Shown here in pieces: positions 47,892 to 56,347 of a stretch of DNA of 64,000 nucleotides. Location of the stretch: contig NZ_CP178543.1 of NCBI RefSeq assembly GCF_047276495.1, positions 1,860,001 through 1,924,000 of the forward strand, written 5' to 3'. Under the pieces are notes generated by a model that was not told the origin of the DNA, searched no databases, and saw only the letters and a list, made by a program, of their open reading frames with translations. The position numbers and the translations under genes were made by a program. The stretch is from Capilliphycus salinus (lineage in GTDB: Bacteria; Cyanobacteriota; Cyanobacteriia; Cyanobacteriales; Microcoleaceae). Each line of letters opens with the position of its first letter. Position 1 is the first letter of the stretch.

Positions 47892-49325
47892 GTGCGATTT
47901 GATTCCTACGAACCCGGGGACTTCTACGATGAACTTTTTATCGCCAAAGGGCAACCTCGCCCCGAAGCGAAACTCCTAATTGAACGGATTAATTCTCTTT
48001 CTCCAGGGGAATTAACGATGCGACAGCAAGCCGCTCAAATGGCTTTAATCAAGTTGGGAGCAACCTTTAATGTTTACGGAGATCATCAAGGTGCAGAACG
48101 AGTTTTTCCGTTTGATATTATCCCTCGAATTGTCTCGGCTTCGGAATGGGAATGGTTAGAAAAAGGACTCAGGCAACGAATCCATGCTTTAAACTTATTC
48201 ATTGCCGATATTTACAGCGATCAAAAAATCATCAAAGATGGCATAATTCCCGCCGATTTGATTTATTCTTCTAAAGGATTTCTCAAACCTTGTATGGGAT
48301 TAAAACCCCCCCAAGGAATTTGGTGTCATATTACCGGAACCGATTTGGTTCGCGATCGCGACGGACAATGGTATGTACTCGAAGATAATCTCCGCTGTCC
48401 TTCGGGAATTTCTTATGTACTCGAAAATCGGCGCGTGATGAAAAGTACATTTCCGCAAATTTTTGCCACCTTAGGAATTCAGCCGGTGGATGAATATGCG
48501 AGTCATTTATTAGAAACATTACTCAATCTCGCCCCGCCCCATATCGCCGATCCGATGGTGGTGGTTTTAACGCCGGGAATCTACAATTCCGCCTACTTTG
48601 AACATTCTTTTCTCGCCCAACAAATGGGGATAGAATTAGTCGAAGGGCGAGATTTAGTGGTGGTCGATGGTTACGTGCAGATGCGAACCACCAAAGGCTT
48701 AAAACGAGTTGATGTTATTTATCGTCGAATTGATGATAACTTTATCGATCCGCTAGCATTTAATCCCGAATCTTTACTCGGAATACCGGGTTTAATGCAG
48801 GTTTATAGCGAAGGTCGAGTCGCCCTCGCCAATGCGTTAGGATCGGGAGTTGCCGATGATAAAGTCATCTATGCTTACGTTCCCCAAATGATTCGCTATT
48901 ACCTGAATGAAGATCAAATGTTACCCAATGTTCCGACTTATTTATGTTGGGAAAAAGAACAACTGGATTATGTGTTAGCGAACCTGGATAAATTAGTTGT
49001 AAAAGCCGCCAACGAAGCCGGGGGTTATGGAATGTTAGTCGGAACCCAATCCACCCCAGAAGAACGTCAAGAATTTGCGGAAAAAATTAAAGCCAATCCC
49101 CGCAACTATATCGCTCAACCCACCTTATCTTTATCCCGAGTTCCAACCCTCTTAGAAGACAAATTTGAGGGCTGTCATGTCGATTTACGGCCCTATATCC
49201 TCTACGGTAAAGACATTTACGTTCATCCGGGCGGCTTAACCCGAGTTGCCTTAAAAAAAGGTTCTTTGGTGGTGAATTCTTCCCAAGGCGGAGGAAGTAA
49301 AGACACTTGGGTTTTGAAAAATTAA
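47892..49325 (+). CDS. Circularly permuted ATP-grasp type 2 protein
   Basis: A 477-aa protein starting from GTG (RFDSYEPGDFYDELFIAKGQ). It contains motifs of the circularly permuted ATP-grasp family (VLEDNLRCPSGISYVLENR; DVIYRRIDDNFIDPLAF; VVKAANEAGGYGMLVG; DLRPYILYG). The known family context is a three-gene unit with an alpha-E protein and a transglutaminase-like protein, predicted to make or tag a peptide with amide bonds; the substrate is unproven. It is followed 39 bp later by the alpha-E gene. The start is supported by conserved N-terminal residues; there is no ATG alternative nearby. Confidence 0.93.
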   Translation: MRFDSYEPGDFYDELFIAKGQPRPEAKLLIERINSLSPGELTMRQQAAQMALIKLGATFNVYGDHQGAERVFPFDIIPRIVSASEWEWLEKGLRQRIHALNLFIADIYSDQKIIKDGIIPADLIYSSKGFLKPCMGLKPPQGIWCHITGTDLVRDRDGQWYVLEDNLRCPSGISYVLENRRVMKSTFPQIFATLGIQPVDEYASHLLETLLNLAPPHIADPMVVVLTPGIYNSAYFEHSFLAQQMGIELVEGRDLVVVDGYVQMRTTKGLKRVDVIYRRIDDNFIDPLAFNPESLLGIPGLMQVYSEGRVALANALGSGVADDKVIYAYVPQMIRYYLNEDQMLPNVPTYLCWEKEQLDYVLANLDKLVVKAANEAGGYGMLVGTQSTPEERQEFAEKIKANPRNYIAQPTLSLSRVPTLLEDKFEGCHVDLRPYILYGKDIYVHPGGLTRVALKKGSLVVNSSQGGGSKDTWVLKN

Positions 49326-49364
49326 TTCACTTAATTAACCGTAAAAATCAACTAAAAAACGCCT

Positions 49365-50363
49365 ATGTTAAGCCGTGTTGCAAATTCAATTTATTGGCTC
49401 AATCGCTATGTAGAACGGGCTGAAAATATCGCCCGATTCATTGATGTCAATCACAATTTATTGTTAGATTCTCCCTCGGGACTCGAACAACAATGGCAAC
49501 CTTTAGTATTAATCACCGGAGATGTACAACTGTTTAAAGAACGTTACGGACAAGCCAACGCCGAAAACGTGATTCAGTTTTTGACTTTTGACGCAAATTA
49601 TCCCAACTCAATCTTATCTTGTTTAAAAGCCGCCCGAGAAAACGCCCGCTCAATTCGAGAAATTATTTCCTCAGAAATGTGGGAACAAGTCAACGAATTT
49701 TATATGATGGTTCGGGATGCAGCCTTAGGACAAAATCCCTGTGATTTACCCGAATTTTTCTATCAAGTCAAACTGCACGGACATCTATTTGCGGGAATCA
49801 TGGATGGTACCATGTCTCATAACGAAGGCTGGCATTTTGGTAATATTGGACGGTTATTAGAACGAGCCGATAAAGCCTCCCGAATTTTGGATGTAAAATA
49901 TTATATTCTCTTACCTTCTGTAGAAGACGTTGGTACCACCCTCGATGAAATTCAATGGATAGCCCTGTTAAAATCAACCAGCGCCTATGAAATGTACCGC
50001 AAACGGCAAAAACGCCATCAAATTACCCCCTACGGCGTGGTTGAATTTTTTGTTTTAGATCGAGAATTTCCCCGTTCCATTCAATACTGTTTTCTCCACG
50101 CCGAACAATCTTTACATCAAATCACCGGCAGTTTATCCGGCACCTGGCAAAACTCCGCCGAACGAGAATTAGGACGACTAAGAGCCGAATTAGACTATCT
50201 GACAATCGATGAAATAACCGAAATCGGATTGCACGAATTTCTTAATAATTTGCAGTGCAAAATTAATCTCGTCGGAGATAAAATGTTTGAAACCTTCTTT
50301 GCTTTAGAACCCATCCCCAATCAAATAACAATCAGTTCCCGACAAACAATTTCGACGGTTTAA
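49365..50363 (+). CDS. Alpha-E domain protein (DUF403)
   Basis: A 332-aa all-helical protein starting MLSRVANSIYWLNRYVERAE, the hallmark of the family, with RSIREIISSEMWEQVNEFY and HFGNIGRLLERADKASRILD. It lacks TM segments. It forms an operon with the ATP-grasp and transglutaminase genes and may be a partner or scaffold for the ATP-grasp enzyme. No catalytic residues are defined. Confidence 0.93.
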   Translation: MLSRVANSIYWLNRYVERAENIARFIDVNHNLLLDSPSGLEQQWQPLVLITGDVQLFKERYGQANAENVIQFLTFDANYPNSILSCLKAARENARSIREIISSEMWEQVNEFYMMVRDAALGQNPCDLPEFFYQVKLHGHLFAGIMDGTMSHNEGWHFGNIGRLLERADKASRILDVKYYILLPSVEDVGTTLDEIQWIALLKSTSAYEMYRKRQKRHQITPYGVVEFFVLDREFPRSIQYCFLHAEQSLHQITGSLSGTWQNSAERELGRLRAELDYLTIDEITEIGLHEFLNNLQCKINLVGDKMFETFFALEPIPNQITISSRQTISTV

Positions 50364-50406
50364 ATCGGGGAAAATTGGATCGGGAAATATAGAGACATCA
50401 CTATCG

Positions 50407-51255
50407 ATGGATTACCAAATTACTCACACAACCACTTACACCTATACTGAACCCGTAAATTTGACGCCTCACATCGTTCGCCTGCGCCCCCGTTGTGATG
50501 CCTTTCAAACCTTACAATCTTTTGCAATAGACATCTTTCCCGAACCCGCAGGTGAATCTCATCTTGTTGATTTAGGCGGAAATGACATCATCAAACTCTG
50601 GTTTAAACACCCCACCGAGCAACTGAATATTAAAGTCAGTTCTCACGTTCAAACCCACTGCACAAATCCCTTTAACTATCTGTTAGAATCTTGGGCGCTA
50701 GAATTGCCGATTACCCATTATCCTCAGTCCATGTTTGCCCATCTTCAACCCTATTTACAATCCAATTTTGTCGATCCGATTATCGCTCAACTCGCCCAAG
50801 AAATTTGGAATAGTTCGAGCGCCAGTGTTACGGGTTTTTTACATACTCTCAATCAACGAATTTACCAAACTTGTCAGCATATTATCCGAGAAACCGGCGC
50901 ACCACTTCCCCCCGGAATTACTTGGACTCAGCAATTTGGTTCCTGTCGAGATTTAGCCGTTGTGTTCATCGCCGCTTGTCAGGCGGTCGGAATTGCAGCA
51001 AGATTTGTGAGTGGATATTGTGAAGGGGATTTATCCTATCAAGAACAACATCTTCACGCTTGGGCGGAGGTTTACTTACCGGGTGCGGGTTGGCGAGGTT
51101 ACGATCCCACCCAAGGGTTAGCCGTTAGCGATCGCCATATTGCTCTAGTCGCCAGCGCCATTCCCCGCGATGCGGCGCCAATTACCGGCAGTTTTCAGGG
51201 AGTCGGTGCCAAATCTCAAATGAACTATAGCGTTTCCATTGAAAAAATCAATTGA
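50407..51255 (+). CDS. Bacterial transglutaminase-like protease/ligase
   Basis: A 282-aa protein. A Bact_transglu_N-like beta domain (MDYQITHTTTYTYTEPVNLT, about 1-85) precedes a papain-like transglutaminase core with catalytic Cys in QFGSCRDLAVVFIAACQ, His in LHAWAEVYLPGAGW, and Asp in YDPTQG. No signal peptide. Closes the three-gene operon, with 43 bp after the alpha-E gene. Members of this family probably hydrolyse or form isopeptide bonds. Confidence 0.93.
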   Translation: MDYQITHTTTYTYTEPVNLTPHIVRLRPRCDAFQTLQSFAIDIFPEPAGESHLVDLGGNDIIKLWFKHPTEQLNIKVSSHVQTHCTNPFNYLLESWALELPITHYPQSMFAHLQPYLQSNFVDPIIAQLAQEIWNSSSASVTGFLHTLNQRIYQTCQHIIRETGAPLPPGITWTQQFGSCRDLAVVFIAACQAVGIAARFVSGYCEGDLSYQEQHLHAWAEVYLPGAGWRGYDPTQGLAVSDRHIALVASAIPRDAAPITGSFQGVGAKSQMNYSVSIEKIN

Positions 51256-51270
51256 GGGGTGAGCTTCCAT

Positions 51271-51294
51271 TGGGGTTATCCCCCTGAATTTTTT
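51271..51294 (+). terminator. Possible Rho-independent terminator after the transglutaminase operon
   Basis: GGGG-TTAT-CCCC followed by CTGAATTTTTT, 16 bp after the stop. The stem is short but GC-only, and a T-run follows. Confidence 0.45.
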
Positions 51295-51461
51295 GGCGAT
51301 CGCCAAGATTGTACCTGAACTTTTCTATCTTTTTTCCTCTGAGTTGGGAAGATCGCCTCTCAACTCCTGAACTTATCCCTATCGACTTCTGGGACAAAAT
51401 CCGTCACACTAAAGAGTAGATCAGCCAAAAACTATCTTGTAGATCGGAAGGTGAATTAGTA

Positions 51462-51887
51462 ATGAAAACCGTTTTAGTCGTTGAAGATAACCCCATCAAC
51501 TGGAAAGTATTTGAGCGAATTCTCACCAAACGGGGAGGATTAGCCGCCAAACACACAGAAGATGTACAAACGGTAATAGATTTGGCTCAGTCCAAACAAG
51601 CCGATCTGATTTTGATGGATATTGCTTTGGCGAATAGTTACTATGAAGGTCAGGCGGTTGACGGGATTAAAATTACCCAAATGTTGAAAGCGAACCCCCA
51701 AACCGCAGACTTACCGATCATTCTCGTTAGCGCTCACGGCGGTGATAACGATCGAGAATATTTTATCCGCAAAAGTGGTGCAGATGGCTATATTCCCAAG
51801 CCGGTTGTCGATCACAAAGCATTTGTTGAAGAAATTAAGGCTAAACTTTCCGCTCAGGAAGTGCAGGAAATGGTTGTCGCCAGTTAA
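51462..51887 (+). CDS. Single-domain response regulator (DivK/CheY-like)
   Basis: A 141-aa receiver: acidic pair E8-D9 in VLVVEDNP, phospho-acceptor Asp53 (LILMDIAL), Ser in LVSAHG, and Lys in YIPKPV. An insertion after the Asp (ANSYYEGQAVDG) is common in cyanobacterial DivK-like proteins. No output domain, so it acts through protein contacts. Good SD AAGGTG lies upstream. It stands alone; the cognate kinase is not adjacent. Confidence 0.9.
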   Translation: MKTVLVVEDNPINWKVFERILTKRGGLAAKHTEDVQTVIDLAQSKQADLILMDIALANSYYEGQAVDGIKITQMLKANPQTADLPIILVSAHGGDNDREYFIRKSGADGYIPKPVVDHKAFVEEIKAKLSAQEVQEMVVAS

Positions 51888-52036
51888 TTGATGATATTGG
51901 TGAAACCAAAAGATTTTACTGATAAATCGGTCAATCTAATCGAGGAGCTTCTTTCTATCTTAATCAACTAATCAACCGGACAAACTCAATGCTAATCTTG
52001 CTCCAATAACACTCGGCAAGTCACTCAACTTTTAAA

Positions 52037-53071
52037 TTACGCACAATCTTGATTAAAAATCTGTTGGGCAGTTTCACTCACTAAAATAGCCGCTTCCTGA
52101 CTTGATTTTCCAGAAACATCTACAGCATAAACTAACCCTCGACGTTTTTCTAAATAATAACTATAGGTTTTGTCATAGTAATGCAAGATTAAATCAAACC
52201 CTTCGTAGAGTTGATCTTGTTCGATAAAATGAATCGCTTTTTGAGTAACTAACCCCCCCAAACGTTTGCGAATTCGTTCGGTGGCTTGAATTAAATCTTT
52301 TCGGTTGGCGGCGCCATAAAGTTCAACTAACAGCGAAAGTCGTTCTTCGCGAGTTCGTTGAATTTCAATCACCGGTGCCCGTTCCATCTGCTGAAAAATC
52401 TCTTGAGGAACCCGACAAATTCCGATCCGTTTACTCTCCGCTTCGATCCAAACCCGTTGCTGACGCTGAAATTTTGACCATTGTAAAGCGATCAGGTTCC
52501 AAAATTGTTCGTTTGTCGGTTGGGGAGGTTGACCCAAAGCGCCGTAACTGCTTCCTCGATGGTTGGCCAGATGTTCTAAATCTAAAGTTTGTTCTCCCAA
52601 ACGGGCTAAAGCGTGAAGAATGTCGGTTTTACCTGTTCCCGTCATTCCCCCCAAAATGATGATTTTTTGACAAACCCCAAACAGGGAACGTCCCCAACGG
52701 CGAAAGGCTTTGTATCCGCCCCGGAGAAGAAAAACTTCAAATCCCGCCATTTCCAACACCCAGGCGACTCCGCCACTTCGCATTCCCCCCCGCCAGCAAT
52801 ACATCCGCACCACACCATCCGGGGCTAAAATTCGGGCTTCAGCGATAAAATGGGCAAATTTCGGGCCTGCGATCGCCAACCCCAACTCAACCGCTTGAGA
52901 TTGTCCAAATTGTTTGTAGCAAATTCCCACTTGGGCGCGTTCGTCGTCGGTAAATAAGGGAAAAGCGATCGCACCGGGAATATGTCCTTGAGTGTATTCG
53001 CCGGGACTGCGAACGTCAAGGATAACGCCGGGACAGCTAAAAAATTCGTCAGGATCGAGAGATTTTGACAT
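52037..53071 (-). CDS. mnmH: tRNA 2-selenouridine synthase / geranyl-transfer enzyme MnmH
   Basis: A 344-aa two-domain enzyme (also called SelU or YbbB) acting on the wobble 2-thiouridine of tRNA(Lys/Glu/Gln). The N-terminal rhodanese domain has Cys92 in MYCWRGGMRSGG. The C-terminal P-loop domain has GMTGTGKTDIL at about 142-152. The length is close to the usual 350-370 residues. Because its tRNA-Gln(UUG) substrate lies 3 kb away, the proximity is probably coincidental. No selD was seen in the window, so the enzyme may do geranylation only; this cannot be settled here. Confidence 0.93.
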   Translation of the reverse strand: MSKSLDPDEFFSCPGVILDVRSPGEYTQGHIPGAIAFPLFTDDERAQVGICYKQFGQSQAVELGLAIAGPKFAHFIAEARILAPDGVVRMYCWRGGMRSGGVAWVLEMAGFEVFLLRGGYKAFRRWGRSLFGVCQKIIILGGMTGTGKTDILHALARLGEQTLDLEHLANHRGSSYGALGQPPQPTNEQFWNLIALQWSKFQRQQRVWIEAESKRIGICRVPQEIFQQMERAPVIEIQRTREERLSLLVELYGAANRKDLIQATERIRKRLGGLVTQKAIHFIEQDQLYEGFDLILHYYDKTYSYYLEKRRGLVYAVDVSGKSSQEAAILVSETAQQIFNQDCA

Positions 53072-53177
53072 AAGCGGTGGTCAGTTGAAATCTATTATAA
53101 AACGAACTTCAACGTTACTGCTTTAGTCTATTCTCTCGATTCCGGATCTCCCAGTCGTGGGTTCGTCTGATGTTGTG

Positions 53178-53417
53178 TTAACTCTTACCGAGGATATTTT
53201 CGAGAGTTCCCTCTTGGCAATCAAAGTTTGAAAATTGATCGGAGAAGTTCATCGGCATTTGACAGGAATGACTGCGAAAGTTATCTAAAATTGCCGTAAT
53301 TTTCATCCAATCTGCTAAATTTGGCATTTCTTGCTTGCAGTTTGAGCAGTACCAATAAACCTGAGATTGACGAATATGACGCAGCATCGGAGTTGAGCAA
53401 CAAGGACAATTATTCAT
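53178..53417 (-). CDS. Small zinc-ribbon hypothetical protein
   Basis: A 79-aa protein: CPCC at residues 4-7 and CSNC at about 24-27 give a four-Cys zinc ribbon (MNNCPCCSTPMLRHIRQSQV then YWYCSNCKQEMP). The rest is helical with an extra Cys pair. It has no TM segment. Similar short zinc-ribbon proteins are common in cyanobacteria without known function. It lies upstream of mnmH on the same strand with a 106-bp gap. Confidence 0.75.
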   Translation of the reverse strand: MNNCPCCSTPMLRHIRQSQVYWYCSNCKQEMPNLADWMKITAILDNFRSHSCQMPMNFSDQFSNFDCQEGTLENILGKS

Positions 53418-53512
53418 TTTTGATTTTATTAAAGGTTCAACAGTTTTTATTGGCTTGGTTTCGACTGGCTAGTGGGTGGCCATAGCTCCGGTCTATCCTA
53501 GTTAGGATTGCT

Positions 53513-53598
53513 GTTATCAATGGATAATTGACAATTGATAATTGATCATTAATTAATGAGGTTTAAGACCTCTCCTTTCAAGGAGAAAAAAGAAAAAT
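53513..53598 (-). repeat. 86-bp intergenic repeat, copy 2
   Basis: Exact reverse complement of 25903-25988. Here it lies upstream of the zinc-ribbon gene rather than downstream of a gene. Confidence 0.9.
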
Positions 53599-54255
53599 TA
53601 TGCAGGGTACGAGTCCGAAGCAGGCTCCGGCAATTCATCGCCGGAGTACCGATGACTGAACGCTCTTTTTTGAAAAGATTTCGATCTGATAAAATCTCCT
53701 ATTGTTTGAACGACTTTCTATTGATTTGATCTCGAAAATACTAGGATTTAAGTCAAGCTATCATCATTGCTTAACAATGACGAACACACTTGATTTCCCG
53801 CTTGTGAAACTTAAAAATTGAAAAATGGGGTTTGATAAGTCCATGATACTTTAAAAAAAAATTAAGTTTGTATCAGAACATACTATTCGTTATCATTTTC
53901 CTAATAAATGCCGTTGCGAAATCAAAGTTTTTATTGTTAAAATTCTTCACAAAAACCAAAACAATTGAGTTTTTCCTCAGGTTCAAAGCTCGGCGATCGA
54001 GTCCCGAACCGCAACCGAAGCCCGGAAAATCAAGCCTCGGCGTTTTCTGGGGTTCGCCAGACATCGAGATGAAGTCTTTACAAAAAATTTACAGTCTCAG
54101 CCCCAAACAATTACTAAAGATTTATAAAACTCCCTTGTAAAACTCGATAACAATTCACTATTATTAGAGAAACTAAGCCCAACAAAAAAGGCTTCTATTC
54201 CAGAATAAATAAAAAAGATAGTAATTGTTTCCATATTTAAACAGGAGAAAAAAAC
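53599..54255. other. AT-rich intergenic region with strong hairpin, no convincing gene
   Basis: A hairpin CTCCGGC/GCCGGAG (53625-53646, 8-nt loop) lies just beyond the 86-bp repeat. A 90-codon TTG-started frame at 53868-54140 has no RBS and weak protein character. A CTTTTTTG tract near 53668 could end a short transcript. Otherwise AT-rich sequence. Confidence 0.35.
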
Positions 54256-54558
54256 GTGAATATTCTATTTTTCGGAGTCATTGCAACAGTATCCCTGATC
54301 ATTTTAATTAACCGAATTGACAAATATTTTTTAACGTTTCGTCCCTATCAGCCTCAAAAATCCCCATCAAAGCCTCAAGCAGCGTGGATAGCTCCCCTGT
54401 ATAAACTGTTATTTTGGGGATTGGTATTCCCCCTATCTTGTGTAAAGTTATTGATTGAAACTCACGGGGAAAAAGAAGATTCAAAAGCATCGCAGCCCAA
54501 GCTGCACGTCGTTAAAACAACGTCTTCGAGTCCAATTTTGAGCAAAAAAGCAGGTTAA
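54256..54558 (+). CDS. Small hypothetical membrane protein
   Basis: A 100-aa protein starting from GTG after a good AGGAG site. An N-terminal TM (ILFFGVIATVSLIILI), a short polar linker, a second hydrophobic stretch (LYKLLFWGLVFPLSCVKLLI), and a polar Lys/Ser-rich tail. I do not recognise it. Its stop is 13 bp from the end of the convergent frameshifted gene. Confidence 0.65.
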   Translation: MNILFFGVIATVSLIILINRIDKYFLTFRPYQPQKSPSKPQAAWIAPLYKLLFWGLVFPLSCVKLLIETHGEKEDSKASQPKLHVVKTTSSSPILSKKAG

Positions 54559-54593
54559 AACATTTACAGCCTCAGCGTTTATCCCCAAAAGAT

Positions 54594-55631
54594 TCATCGC
54601 GATCGGCTAAAATTTGTAAGCGGATTCTGCCCTCTCGACCCTCTCCAAGCTGCACTTCTAACACTTGACCCGCCAGTTGTTCCAAACACGAAAGCAGCGA
54701 TCGCAAATGGGGCGTACTTGCCCCCCGTATCCACATAAAGGCGGTCGGCCAAACTTCCAACCCGTTTCCAGGTACTATGAAGTTTGACCACCGCTTGTTC
54801 GAGTTGAGTCGCTTGCTTAACCAAATCGGCCGCCGTGTTCAAACAACCCACTCGCAAAGCTTCTTCTAAAGCCATTTCCACATCAATAGAAGATTGATTG
54901 ATCGCTTGGACTTGAGCGGCAGCATCGAGATATTTCGATAAATTTTTGGCCTCTGAAGTCAGATGTTTAATGGTATCGACATCTGGACTTTCAGAGACTT
55001 CCCGGCGAATTTCAGTAATATGAGACTCGGGCAATTTTTCCATCTCCCGCACCAGGGGAGCCAGATAACGGGTCGGCATGGCGCCTGCGGCCGCTTTTTC
55101 GCGCACTTCTTCCGGTAACAGATCCGAACTCATCGCAGTCCATTCATCGGAGATCTGACGCACCTGACGGCGAGTAATGCGATCGCCATTGCAAGCCGCA
55201 TCGGAGATCATTTGTTGAACTTGGGGGGGAGATTTTGCCGTCTCCACAAACGCCCGTTTGCTGAAATTGTTGATCGCGTCCGGGTTTAACTGACCTTGGG
55301 CCAGGAGAGTATCGGCGCTGTTAGCCAGTTCAATTAAAGCATAGGCCTGACTTTTGCTGATTTCCCGGTCTTTGAGCCAATTGAGAAATCCCGTTCCCCG
55401 TCCTTCGCCGCCCCGTTTTTCGCGATCGCGCACCGCCCGCAAAATTCGACCTCGCCAAATTTCCGTCTGTAGATCGAAGCGATCGCAGACTTTCCAGGCG
55501 ATATCAATTTGTCGTTCAAAGTCCGGTTCGGCAATTTCATCGTCTTCCGGATCGGGGAGTTCAAATTTGAGATCGGTTAGCTCTTGTAGAACCTCAGCCA
55601 ACTCATTGGGCGATTGGGGAATATCAGCCAT
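54594..55631 (-). CDS. Cyanobacterial hypothetical protein with apparent C-terminal frameshift
   Basis: The ATG at 55631 gives MADIPQSPNELAEVLQELTD; an upstream ATG at 55655 would add 8 poorly supported residues. The protein is acidic and helical, with FERQIDIAWKVCDRFDLQTE, REISKSQAYALIELANSAD and QISDEWTAMS. Sequences of this type are common in cyanobacteria and could be DNA-binding adaptors, but no function is known. Near the C-terminus a run of six G (complement of 54721-54726) breaks the frame: the intact frame reads DTGGKYAPFAIA to 54594, while removing one G gives DTGASTPHLRSLLSCLEQLA and then EVQLGEGREGRIRLQIL, ending at 54572. The latter looks like the real tail, so this is either a sequencing error or a mutation. 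Confidence 0.8.
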   Translation of the reverse strand: MADIPQSPNELAEVLQELTDLKFELPDPEDDEIAEPDFERQIDIAWKVCDRFDLQTEIWRGRILRAVRDREKRGGEGRGTGFLNWLKDREISKSQAYALIELANSADTLLAQGQLNPDAINNFSKRAFVETAKSPPQVQQMISDAACNGDRITRRQVRQISDEWTAMSSDLLPEEVREKAAAGAMPTRYLAPLVREMEKLPESHITEIRREVSESPDVDTIKHLTSEAKNLSKYLDAAAQVQAINQSSIDVEMALEEALRVGCLNTAADLVKQATQLEQAVVKLHSTWKRVGSLADRLYVDTGGKYAPFAIAAFVFGTTGGSSVRSAAWRGSRGQNPLTNFSRSR

Positions 55632-55805
55632 CGGGACTCCGCAGCGTTGGATCATTGCCGGATTATTATGGCGCTACGGGCAGGCAATAGGCAAGAGGCA
55701 ATCTTGCTTGAGGAAAAGAAAAAGTCCATACCCCTAGCGTTTTCAGGATTTTTTCGACCGAGCTTGCACAATTTAAAATTCTTGTGCTATATTAAGAATT
55801 CGTAT

Positions 55806-55879
55806 GGCGAGCGTAGCCAAGTGGTTAAGGCAGTGGATTGTGGTTCCACCACTCGTGGGTTCGAGTCCCATCGTTCGCC
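55806..55879 (+). tRNA. trnH: tRNA-His(GTG)
   Basis: Folds as a cloverleaf: G-1 with GCGAGCG pairing to CGTTCGC, anticodon arm GTGGA-TTGTGGT-TCCAC with anticodon GTG, T arm GTGGG-TTCGAGT-CCCAT. The extra 5' G pairs with C73 as is diagnostic for tRNA-His. CCA is not encoded. Confidence 0.95.
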
Positions 55880-56126
55880 CTTTGTACAACACCAGATTTA
55901 ACTAGATTTCAGCTTTTAGACAAGCTCAAATCAATCTAAACTCTACCTAAAATCTACCTAAAACAAGTCTAAATCACCTTAACCCAATGTGGCTATCAAG
56001 TTCGTTACATTGACTGATTAGCCAATAAGCATAAAACTCTCGTTCTGTCAAATCAGACATTGACAGTGAAGAACTCAAGCTTGAGTTAGAAGCTGAAATC
56101 TAGTTAGGATAACTGTTTAGACAGAA
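55880..56126. other. Spacer between the two tRNA genes
   Basis: AT-rich with repeated TCTACCTAAAA and TCTAAATC blocks, then a short plus-strand frame with stops (GYQVRYID, then LANKHKTLVLSNQTLTVKNS) that could be a gene remnant. No recognised feature. Confidence 0.25.
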
Positions 56127-56198
56127 CTGGGGCGGAAGGATTCGAACCTCCGAATGGCGGGACCAAAACCCGCTGCCTTACCGCTTGGCGACGCCCCA
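56127..56198 (-). tRNA. trnQ: tRNA-Gln(TTG)
   Basis: Minus-strand cloverleaf: acceptor TGGGGCG/CGCCCCA, D arm with AAGCGGTAAGGC, anticodon arm GCGGG-TTTTGGT-CCCGC with anticodon TTG, T arm GGAGG-TTCGAAT-CCTTC. CCA is not encoded; the discriminator base is G. Confidence 0.95.
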
Positions 56199-56347
56199 TC
56201 GCGTTACCATCAATTATGATAGCAGCACTCCCCCCAAGTTTGTCAAGTCTTTTGAAGCGGAAATTTAAAAATTTTTTTTGACGGCAGAATCCAAAACCCT
56301 CAAAGCTATATCTCAAAAGGCTTTGGTGGGTTTTAGGGTTTATGAGT

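Noticed and set aside
53868..54140. 90-codon frame starting with TTG
   Set aside because: No Shine-Dalgarno sequence, A-rich upstream, and no family resemblance.
54594..55655. Start of the frameshifted gene at 55655
   Set aside because: The additional 8 residues look unrelated to the rest; MADIPQSP at 55631 is the more natural start.
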